A stretch of DNA of 64,000 nt, taken from assembly GCA_026003195.1 (NCBI GenBank), contig BPGU01000001.1:915398-979397 (forward strand), written 5' to 3'. The position numbers and the translations under genes were made by a program. This document shows positions 51,753 to 58,456 of the stretch, in pieces (position 1 is the stretch's first letter; every line of letters begins with the position of its first letter). The notes beneath the pieces were generated by a model. The model did not search any database, was not told the DNA's origin, and worked only from the letters and a program-made list of their open reading frames with translations. This DNA comes from Armatimonadota bacterium (GTDB lineage: Bacteria > Armatimonadota > HRBIN16).

Positions 51753-52835
51753 TTATGGTACCCGAACGTAGGTGTTGCCGGGTTGTCGTCGCACGAGGTG
51801 ATGCATCTCCAGGAGGAGCAGTTCGGCGTTAATCTGGGCAACGGGCAGGTTCAGCTCGTCCGCAAGCGCGTCCACATGCTTGGGCGTGAGCGAGAGAATA
51901 CTCAGCAGTTGCTGCTGCAGGGGGGTGAGAGCGGGCATCTGCGCCGCGCGTTCGGGCGGCGGTTCGGGAGCGATACCCAGCCCGCGCACGATGTCCTCCA
52001 CGCTGTCCACCAGTGTCGCGCCGTCTTTAATCAGCCGGTGGCATCCTGCGCTCTGTGCGGTGTCGATGTTGCCCGGCACGGCAAAGACGGGCTTGCCCTG
52101 TTCCAGCGCATGGGTGGCGGTGATGAGTGCACCGCTGTCGTTCGGAGCTTCCACCACGAGCACGCCCAGCGAGAGCGCACTCACCAGCCGGTTGCGTGCG
52201 GGGAAACGCCAGGCGTCGGGCTTGGTGCCGGGGGGATACTCGGAGAGCACCGCGCCCTGTGCGGTGATGCGTGCAAACAGTCCGGCAGATTCTGGTGGGT
52301 ATGCGACGTCGATGCCGCTTCCCAGCACGGCGATGGTACGTCCACCTGCCCGGAGAGCGCCGGTGTGGGCAGCGGTATCGATACCCCGTGCGCCTCCGCT
52401 GACGATGGTCAGTCCATAGCGGCTCAGTTCACGGGCGAGGCGCTCCGCGACGGCGCGTCCGTAGGCAGTCGGTTGGCGCGTGCCCACGATAGCCACCGCG
52501 AAGCGGTCGCGTTCCTGCAGGCTCCCCCGGACGAACAGCAGCGGCGGGAAGTCCTCGATCTCGCGCAGTGTAGAGGGATAGCCGTCGTCGCGATAGGTGA
52601 TCAGGCGGGCGGAGCTGTTCATCCAGCGTTGCCATTGCTGCGGCGGGAGTTCGGGAGCGTTCAGAATGCGCTCGGCGACGGCGTCGGTCATACCTTCGAT
52701 GCGCAGCAGCTCCTGTCGGGAAGCGGCAAAGACCTCTTCGGGGTTTTCGAAATGCTCCAGCAGAGGCAATAAGCGGCGAGGAGGAAGCTCGAGGTACGCC
52801 AGCCGGAGCAGAGCGCGTAGACGAGCTTCCTCCAT
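51753..52835 (-). CDS. dprA: DNA-processing protein DprA
   Basis: 360 residues. The Rossmann-type DprA core is complete: IVGTRQPTAYGRAVAERLAR, TIVSGGARGIDTAAHTGAL, TIAVLGSGIDVAYPPES, FPARNRLVSALSLGVLVVEA, and PVFAVPGNIDTAQSAGCHRL. A SAM-like N-terminal domain and a C-terminal winged helix (LTPLQQQLLSILSLTP) flank it. It loads RecA onto incoming DNA in natural transformation. It starts 15 bases after the propeller gene. Confidence 0.95.
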   Translation of the reverse strand: MEEARLRALLRLAYLELPPRRLLPLLEHFENPEEVFAASRQELLRIEGMTDAVAERILNAPELPPQQWQRWMNSSARLITYRDDGYPSTLREIEDFPPLLFVRGSLQERDRFAVAIVGTRQPTAYGRAVAERLARELSRYGLTIVSGGARGIDTAAHTGALRAGGRTIAVLGSGIDVAYPPESAGLFARITAQGAVLSEYPPGTKPDAWRFPARNRLVSALSLGVLVVEAPNDSGALITATHALEQGKPVFAVPGNIDTAQSAGCHRLIKDGATLVDSVEDIVRGLGIAPEPPPERAAQMPALTPLQQQLLSILSLTPKHVDALADELNLPVAQINAELLLLEMHHLVRRQPGNTYVRVP

Positions 52836-52850
52836 CGATGACCTCTGGCA

Positions 52851-54500
52851 TCAATAGCCTTCGTCGCCGCGTCCGGGACCTCCGCGCCTTCCGCCACCAC
52901 CCGGCACTCCGGGCACACCCGGCTGCACGCGCTGTTGCGTGGTGGTGCGCTTGCGCAGGGTGTTATCGACGATGAAGGTCCAGGTGTATTCGGTGCGGTT
53001 GCCGCGCCAGTCCTCCGCGATCACCTTCACCGTATGGCGTCCATCGGCGAGGGGCTTCACCGTCGTCGCTCCACCCTCCTGCTGTCCTGCGGGCAACGCA
53101 GAGGCTGCCTTCGTATCCCACAGGTAGCTGATCTCTCCCTTCACGAGGTCAAACTCGTATTGGACGGGCTTGTCGTCTAGCAGGAACTGGATGGTATCGG
53201 TCTTGATGCCCGAGCCGTCGTCGCTGATGAGCGCGCGGAATCGGATAGGAGGCGCGCCAGAGATGGCGATACCTCGCGTTGGCTCCAGTTCGGTAATGGT
53301 GGGTGGAATGCTGTCAGGTGCATCGGCGCGGAAGGTGGTCAGGCTGCCGTCGTCTGAGACCACGTACAGCGTGCCGTTAGAGACCACCGGAGGCGCGGTA
53401 ATGTCGGTAAAGGAAGGACGCTCCGGGGTGGAGGAAGACGACTGCAGCAGGTATTTCCACAGGATGGCTCCGTTGGAGGCATCCAGCGCGTAGATGCCGC
53501 CTCGTGTCGTGCCGATGACGAGCACATTGCCTGCGAGGGTAGGTGGCGCAACCGGCTGGTTGGTGAACACCGGCTCTTTGGTGTTCCAGAGCAGCTTGCC
53601 GGTGATGTCGAACGCCCAGACACGTCCATCGCGCGTCAGCACATAGATCATGCCGTTGCCTGCGACAGGCTCGGTGACGATGTCATCGGGCAGGGTGCGC
53701 GCCCACAGTTCACGTCCGCTTCGCGCCTGCAGCACGTGCAGCACGTTCGAAGAGACGACGTACACGTTGCGGTCGGCGACCACAGGCGACAGAGCATACA
53801 GCGTGCCGGGCAGACGCATGCGCCACAGGAGCAAGCCTGTCGTCGCGGCGGCGGCGTAAAGTGTCTGGTCAGCGGAGATGAAGTATACCATATCGTCTGC
53901 CACAGCCACCGCGCCGTTCACCGCATCCAGCGTGCGGAACCCTCCACGCCATACCGGCTCCCCGGTTTGGGCTTGGATGGCGTACACCTTTCCGTCGGCG
54001 GATCCAAAGTACACGACGTCGTTCACCACAGTGGGTGGCGACAGAATAGCCCCCTGTGCACGGAAGGACCACAGATATTTTCCTGTCGCCGCGGAAAGGG
54101 CGTAGAGGTTGCTATCGGTCGCGCCGACGTAGACGATACCATCCGCCACTGCGGGCGTGGTGCGGAACTGCGCGCCCAGAGGCTGGTCGGTGGGGTAGCG
54201 CCATATCACGCGCCCGGTTTCCGCGTCGAGCGCGTAGAGACGGTCCCGGCAAGCGTAATAGATGGTGTTCCCGACGATAGCGGGCGCTGCCGAGTTCTGT
54301 GGCGCGGGGGAGGCAGTGTATCGCCAGTACATCGCCACCGGCATTTGGATTCCTCCCGGCGCGATACCGCCGTGCGTGGGGGAGAAGCGGTATACCACCA
54401 CATCCTGAGCGAGCACCACGGGCGCCGCCAGCAATATCCATAACACTGGCAGCGCGCGAGTCCATCTCGCAAAGATGAAGCCCTTCAAGCGCATTTGCAT
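52851..54500 (-). CDS. Secreted PQQ-like beta-propeller protein
   Basis: 549 residues. A signal peptide (about residues 1-32, WTRALPVLWILLAAPVVLAQ) is followed by an eight-bladed-type series of PQQ repeats (YALDAETGRVIWRYPTDQPL, YALSAATGKYLWSFRAQGAI, YAIQAQTGEPVWRGGF, YAAAATTGLLLWRMR, FDITGKLLWNTKEPV, YALDASNGAILWKYLL), then an Ig-like domain (TITELEPTRGIAISGAPPIR) and a Gly/Arg-rich tail (GVPGGGGRRGGPGRGDE). GAGGAGAG precedes the ATG at 54500. Possibly a BamB-like scaffold. Calcium- and PQQ-binding residues for enzyme activity are not evident. Confidence 0.8.
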   Translation of the reverse strand: MQMRLKGFIFARWTRALPVLWILLAAPVVLAQDVVVYRFSPTHGGIAPGGIQMPVAMYWRYTASPAPQNSAAPAIVGNTIYYACRDRLYALDAETGRVIWRYPTDQPLGAQFRTTPAVADGIVYVGATDSNLYALSAATGKYLWSFRAQGAILSPPTVVNDVVYFGSADGKVYAIQAQTGEPVWRGGFRTLDAVNGAVAVADDMVYFISADQTLYAAAATTGLLLWRMRLPGTLYALSPVVADRNVYVVSSNVLHVLQARSGRELWARTLPDDIVTEPVAGNGMIYVLTRDGRVWAFDITGKLLWNTKEPVFTNQPVAPPTLAGNVLVIGTTRGGIYALDASNGAILWKYLLQSSSSTPERPSFTDITAPPVVSNGTLYVVSDDGSLTTFRADAPDSIPPTITELEPTRGIAISGAPPIRFRALISDDGSGIKTDTIQFLLDDKPVQYEFDLVKGEISYLWDTKAASALPAGQQEGGATTVKPLADGRHTVKVIAEDWRGNRTEYTWTFIVDNTLRKRTTTQQRVQPGVPGVPGGGGRRGGPGRGDEGY

Positions 54501-54784
54501 AGTCGTCTCTCCTCGCCTCGGGTTTGTTTGCAGACGTACCATCCAGTGGGTACGGTATATCTTACAGCGGGGCAGGTGGAGATTCCTGCTCCACCGCTGC
54601 ATTTTAGACGGCGGTCGCGTCCACCGGGTTACCCCCTGTGGAACCTTTTGGACAGGCTAGTCGTATACTAGAGTAGCGCATGTCCTCCTTTTCACTCTGT
54701 CCATCACGTCGATGGAGCCTGCTTGACAGAGCGTTCGCCCAACCCCGACAGCTCTGGAAGCAGGCAACTTTTTTGACTCGGAAC
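54501..54784. other. Intergenic stretch without a recognised gene
   Basis: Between the PQQ propeller gene and the MgtC gene. It holds the MgtC promoter at its right end. I see no other gene or repeat. Confidence 0.5.
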
Positions 54785-54813
54785 TTGCTTGCTTTTTACT
54801 TCCACAGTACAAT
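54785..54813 (+). promoter_or_regulatory. Promoter of the mgtC-nadC pair
   Basis: TTGCTT, 17 bp, TACAAT. Confidence 0.55.
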
Positions 54814-54846
54814 AGAACCATCCTCTTTCGGGGAGGGAAAAGTGAC

Positions 54847-55503
54847 GTGTCTTCTTTGGGGGATGTGCTGACACCGTTGTTGCTGGCTTCTTTACTGGGG
54901 GCGGTGGTAGGGCTGGAGCGTGAGCTGCACGGCAGACCGGCGGGTCTGCGCACGCATATTCTGTTGTCGATGGGGGCGGCGCTGTTCGGCATGCTCTCTG
55001 TCGGCATGAAGGGTGCCAATACCGACCCCACGCGCATCGCTGCGCAGGTGGTGACGGGTATCGGTTTCATCGGAGCGGGAACGATCATCCATCTGGGAGG
55101 CACGGTGCGGGGACTGACCACTGCTGCGAGCATCTGGACGACCGCTGCTATCGGGCTAGCAGTCGGCTTGCACCGTCAGTACTGGTTGATGGCGATAGCC
55201 GCGACCGTGCTGGCTTTCTTGACGCTCGCGCTGGTACATCTGCTGGAGAGCTTTCTCAAGCTCAAGCGGCGGGTTCGGGACATGGAGGTGGTGGCGGAGG
55301 AGGGAGCGGCGGTTGTTGAACCTGTTCTGGATGTGCTGTCCGCGATGCGCGTGGAGGTGCAGTCGATCCGCACTCTACCTACTCTGCTACCCGGAACGCG
55401 CCGTTATGAGCTGTCGCTAGACCTGCCGGCTCGTGTTTCCGCAGAACTGGTGCTCGGCAGGGTAGCTCAGTGTCCGACGGTCCGGGAGGTGAAATGGGAC
55501 TGA
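54847..55503 (+). CDS. MgtC/SapB family membrane protein
   Basis: 218 residues. LLASLLGAVVGLERELHGRP, then RTHILLSMGAALF and ARIAAQVVTGIGFIGAGTII match the MgtC membrane core (four to five helices). GLTTAASIWTTAAIGLAVG is the last conserved segment. A C-terminal ACT-like tail (VEVQSIRTLPTLLPGTRRYE) follows. GTG start with GGGAGGG upstream. In other bacteria MgtC helps growth at low Mg and modulates the F-ATPase. Overlaps nadC by ten bases. Confidence 0.88.
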   Translation: MSSLGDVLTPLLLASLLGAVVGLERELHGRPAGLRTHILLSMGAALFGMLSVGMKGANTDPTRIAAQVVTGIGFIGAGTIIHLGGTVRGLTTAASIWTTAAIGLAVGLHRQYWLMAIAATVLAFLTLALVHLLESFLKLKRRVRDMEVVAEEGAAVVEPVLDVLSAMRVEVQSIRTLPTLLPGTRRYELSLDLPARVSAELVLGRVAQCPTVREVKWD

Positions 55504-56351
55504 TGCCAGCATTACTGGATATGCGCCTTGTGGACGGGATAGTGTCGCGCGCTTTGCAGGAGGATATCGGCACGGGAGATACGACCACTCAGCTCACCGT
55601 ACCCGAAGGAGTGGAGGCAGTTGGTGAGTTTCGCACTGCCCAGCCGGGTGTGCTAGCGGGAATGCCCGTGGTGGAGCGTGTCTTCGCCCAGCTGAATCCC
55701 AGGGTGCGCCTGGAACCTCTGGTGAAGGAGGGACAGCGGTTTGATGCCGGCACGGTGCTCGCAGAGGTGCACGGTGATGCGAGGTGCTTGTTAACTGGGG
55801 AGCGAGTGGCTCTGAATTTCGTACAGCGGCTCAGCGGGATTGCCACCCTGACAGCGCGTTTTGTGGAGGCGGTGAAAGGTCTTCCTGTGCGAATCTGTGA
55901 CACGCGCAAGACGACGCCCGGGCTACGCTATCTGGAGCGCTATGCGGTGCGGGTGGGGGGCGGTTTCAACCATCGCTTTGGGTTGTACGATGCGGTATTA
56001 ATCAAGGACAATCACATTGCGGTGTGTGGAGGAATCGCACAGGCGGTGCATCGCGTGCGGCATACTCTGCCCCACACGATGAAGGTAGAGGTGGAATGTG
56101 ATTCTCTCCAGCAGGTTCAGGAGGCGCTGGAGGCGGGAGTAGAAATCATCTTGCTGGATAACATGTCTCTGGATGATCTGCGCGAGGCGGTGCGAATGGC
56201 TAAAGGGCGAGCATTTTTGGAAGCTTCGGGCGGGGTGCGCCTCGACACCGTGCGCCAGATCGCAGAAACCGGCGTGGATGCTATCTCGGTAGGTGCGCTC
56301 ACGCACTCCGCGCCCGCTATCGATATCCAACTGGAGATTCGCCTGAAATAG
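55494..56351 (+). CDS. nadC: Nicotinate-nucleotide pyrophosphorylase (carboxylating), quinolinate phosphoribosyltransferase
   Basis: 285 residues. EDIGTGDTTTQ is the N-terminal family motif. LNFVQRLSGIATLTARFV, CDTRKTTPGLRYLERYAVRV and KDNHI hold the quinolinate- and PRPP-binding residues, and the end is VDAISVGALTHSAPAID. Makes nicotinate mononucleotide for NAD. Start ATG at 55494 with GGGAGGTGAA upstream, inside the end of mgtC. The later ATG at 55503 is a less likely start. Confidence 0.94.
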   Translation: MGLMPALLDMRLVDGIVSRALQEDIGTGDTTTQLTVPEGVEAVGEFRTAQPGVLAGMPVVERVFAQLNPRVRLEPLVKEGQRFDAGTVLAEVHGDARCLLTGERVALNFVQRLSGIATLTARFVEAVKGLPVRICDTRKTTPGLRYLERYAVRVGGGFNHRFGLYDAVLIKDNHIAVCGGIAQAVHRVRHTLPHTMKVEVECDSLQQVQEALEAGVEIILLDNMSLDDLREAVRMAKGRAFLEASGGVRLDTVRQIAETGVDAISVGALTHSAPAIDIQLEIRLK

Positions 56352-56357
56352 ACACTT

Positions 56358-56459
56358 TCAGACACGTCTGGCGCGCGTTCGGGCTTCACGCCGTGCGGCT
56401 TTTTGCTTTTCCTCTTTGCGCTTACGTCGTTGGCGCAGCTCTCTCTGTCTCATGCGCAT
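56358..56459 (-). CDS. 33-residue highly basic peptide
   Basis: Begins MRMRQRELRQRRKRKEEKQK and ends with TRARRV. More than half the residues are Arg or Lys. GGAGG lies seven bases before the ATG at 56459 (56467-56471), and a strong promoter is 35 bases upstream. It converges with nadC. No family recognised. The composition would suit an RNA-binding or ribosome-associated peptide. Promoter plus ribosome site make it more likely a real gene than a random frame. Confidence 0.6.
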   Translation of the reverse strand: MRMRQRELRQRRKRKEEKQKAARREARTRARRV

Positions 56460-56493
56460 AGCATCGCCTCCTTCTCAGTTTCACCAATGCGAG

Positions 56494-56522
56494 ATTCTAC
56501 AGGCAGAACAGCAAAAAGTCAA
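56494..56522 (-). promoter_or_regulatory. Promoter of the 33-residue basic peptide gene
   Basis: TTGACT, 17 bp, TAGAAT on the minus strand, giving a leader of about 28 bases. Nothing else on this strand could use it. Confidence 0.6.
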
Positions 56523-56540
56523 ATGTTTCGGGGCAACCTG

Positions 56541-56569
56541 TTGCGTTTTGGGACGGTGTGCATTATAAT
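56541..56569 (+). promoter_or_regulatory. Promoter of the CBS protein gene
   Basis: TTGCGT, 17 bp, perfect TATAAT. Confidence 0.65.
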
Positions 56570-56673
56570 GGAATTGTCACACTTTTTGCAGAGCACGCCA
56601 GAGCAGAGGAAGTAGCCTTTCCCGTAACGTGCAGATGAGTGCGGTCCAGCACACGCGAAAGGGGGGCTTTACC

Positions 56674-57051
56674 ATGCCGAAGGCGAAAGACATCATGACC
56701 ACCGATGTGGTCACCATTCAGGGCACTGCCACCGTAGCGGAAGCGGTTGCGTTGATGAAGCAGAGGGGTTTGCGCTCGCTGATTGTGGAGCGGCGCAGTG
56801 AAGATGATGCGTATGGCATCCTCACTCAGCGCGACATCGTGTACAAGGTAGTGGCAAAGGGGCTTGACCCCAATGCGGTGCAGGTGCACGAGATTATGTC
56901 CAAGCCGCTGGTGGTAGTCAATCCCAATCTGGACGTGAAGTACGTGGCACGGTTGCTGGCGAACACCGGCTTGTCACGTGCCCCGGTCATCGGGGAGCAC
57001 CGGCTGATGGGGGTGGTGTCGCTGAGCGACATCGTGAACAAGGCGATGTAA
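56674..57051 (+). CDS. Two-CBS-domain protein
   Basis: 125 residues. Two CBS motifs: AKDIMTTDVVTIQGTATVAE through YGILTQRDIVYKVV, and VHEIMSKPLVVVNPNLDV through MGVVSLSDIVNKAM. CBS pairs bind adenosyl ligands and sense energy or nucleotide state. No catalytic domain. AAAGGGGGG precedes the ATG at 56674. Alone in its transcript. Confidence 0.92.
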   Translation: MPKAKDIMTTDVVTIQGTATVAEAVALMKQRGLRSLIVERRSEDDAYGILTQRDIVYKVVAKGLDPNAVQVHEIMSKPLVVVNPNLDVKYVARLLANTGLSRAPVIGEHRLMGVVSLSDIVNKAM

Positions 57052-57090
57052 GAGTAGCAGGGGGCAGGCTGGGCTGGTCTGCCCCCTCTT

Positions 57091-58323
57091 CTAGAACTCG
57101 TAGGAATAGAATACCGCCACACCGAGCCGGCGTGCGTAATCTTCTGCGTCTGGCTCCGAAGTGATGTGCGTGACGACAATAGGCAGGATGTTCGGATAGA
57201 CCTCGCGCAGAGCATCCACCGTACGTCGCAGGAAGCGGTCAATGTCGTTCTTGGACAGCTGCGACTTGCTTTCCCCGACAAGGACGACTTGCTCTCCATC
57301 GCGTGTGGCTGTGCCGAAAATGTTCACCTCGATGTAATGCCCCGCGCTGTCTTGCACGTACTGTCTTTTGAGCCTGCCTTCCACCCGTAGACCATAGTCG
57401 CGCAGGAGCAGTTCGGGCAGCGCTTTCATCGCCTCGTTCTCCAGCACATATCCCACCGTCTGCGACAAGCCGCCAACCTGCTTTTGCAGGTCCTTGACGG
57501 TCAATGCAAGGTCGCGCAGAGCCTCCTGGGTCTGGCGCACTGTTTCAGCCAGTTCGCGGAAGCGCTCGTCTGTCTGCTTGCGATACTCCTGGAACTCGGC
57601 ATACATCTGCTGCTGTGCCTCGCGCAGTTCGCGGAACCGCTCGTCTGTCTGCTTGCGATACTCCTGGAACTCGGCATACATCTGCTGCTGTGCCTCGCGC
57701 AGTTCGCGGAAGCGCTCGTCTGTCTGCTTGCGATACTCCTGGAACTCGGCATACATCTGCTGCTGTGCCTCCGCCAGTTCACGGAACCGCTCGTCCGTTT
57801 GCTTGCGATACTCCTGGAACTCGGCGTAAGCCTTTTGCTGGAACTGAGCAAGCTCTTCGACCCTTTGCTCGGTACGTCTTTGTGCCTCAGCCAGTTCGCG
57901 GAACCGCTCGTCTGTCTGCTTGCGATACTCCTGGAACTCGGCATACATCTGCTGCTGTGCCTCGCGCAGTTCGCGGAACCGCTCGTCCGTTTGCTTGCGA
58001 TACTCCTGGAACTCGGTGTAAGCCTTTTGCTGGAACTGAGCAAGCTCTTCGACCCTTTGCTCGGTACGTCTTTGTGCCTCAGCCAGTTCGCGGAACCGCT
58101 CGTCTGTCTGCTTGCGGAACTCCTGGAACTCGGCATACATCTGCTGCTGCGACTCTACCAGGCGACTGACGGCATTCTCCAGCGATTCCAGTCGCCTGAG
58201 CACCAGGTTTTCCAGCAACCGCTCATGAGCGGAGACAATAGCCTGTGCCAGTTTCTCCGCAACTGGTTTGTCCACAACGGAGCTGAGCTCGTCTACTAGT
58301 TCAGAAAACAGTGTCGTGTTCAT
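57091..58323 (-). CDS. Coiled-coil tandem-repeat protein with PD-(D/E)XK-like C-terminus
   Basis: 410 residues. The start is helical (KPVAEKLAQAIVSAHERLLE). Residues about 60-260 hold seven repeats of KQTDERFREL with fixed surroundings (QQQMYAEFQEYRKQTDERFR, 25-residue unit, or with RRTEQRVEELAQFQQKAY inserted). A 25-residue period equals two heptads plus one hendecad, as in long coiled coils. The C-terminal domain (YIEVNIFGTATRDGEQVVLV, GESKSQLSKNDIDRFLRRTV) has E-x-K and D/E placements of the DUF3782/PD-(D/E)XK superfamily. Such proteins in thermophiles vary in repeat number. The antisense strand is also open through the repeats, which is a by-product. Confidence 0.75.
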   Translation of the reverse strand: MNTTLFSELVDELSSVVDKPVAEKLAQAIVSAHERLLENLVLRRLESLENAVSRLVESQQQMYAEFQEFRKQTDERFRELAEAQRRTEQRVEELAQFQQKAYTEFQEYRKQTDERFRELREAQQQMYAEFQEYRKQTDERFRELAEAQRRTEQRVEELAQFQQKAYAEFQEYRKQTDERFRELAEAQQQMYAEFQEYRKQTDERFRELREAQQQMYAEFQEYRKQTDERFRELREAQQQMYAEFQEYRKQTDERFRELAETVRQTQEALRDLALTVKDLQKQVGGLSQTVGYVLENEAMKALPELLLRDYGLRVEGRLKRQYVQDSAGHYIEVNIFGTATRDGEQVVLVGESKSQLSKNDIDRFLRRTVDALREVYPNILPIVVTHITSEPDAEDYARRLGVAVFYSYEF

Positions 58324-58373
58324 CTTTCCTCTCTTGTATTATACTCCCAAAGGCATGCTGCGCACAACGATAG

Positions 58374-58402
58374 TTGCCACGTTTTCTTCCTTCTGATATA
58401 AT
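58374..58402 (+). promoter_or_regulatory. Promoter of gyrA
   Basis: TTGCCA, 17 bp, perfect TATAAT. The predicted start at about 58409 excludes the ATG at 58406. Confidence 0.7.
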
Positions 58403-58456
58403 ATCATGGTGGATTCTGTCTACCATATTCTGCCCGCAGGAAAGGAAAATCCGCGA

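Noticed and set aside
57560-58150. A CRISPR-like array of regular repeats
   Set aside because: The period is 75 bp, there are no unique spacers, and the region codes one coiled coil.
57484-58299. Long + strand open frames antisense to the coiled-coil gene
   Set aside because: They arise because the repeats have no stops in several frames. Their products are Leu/Cys-rich repeats with no start signals.
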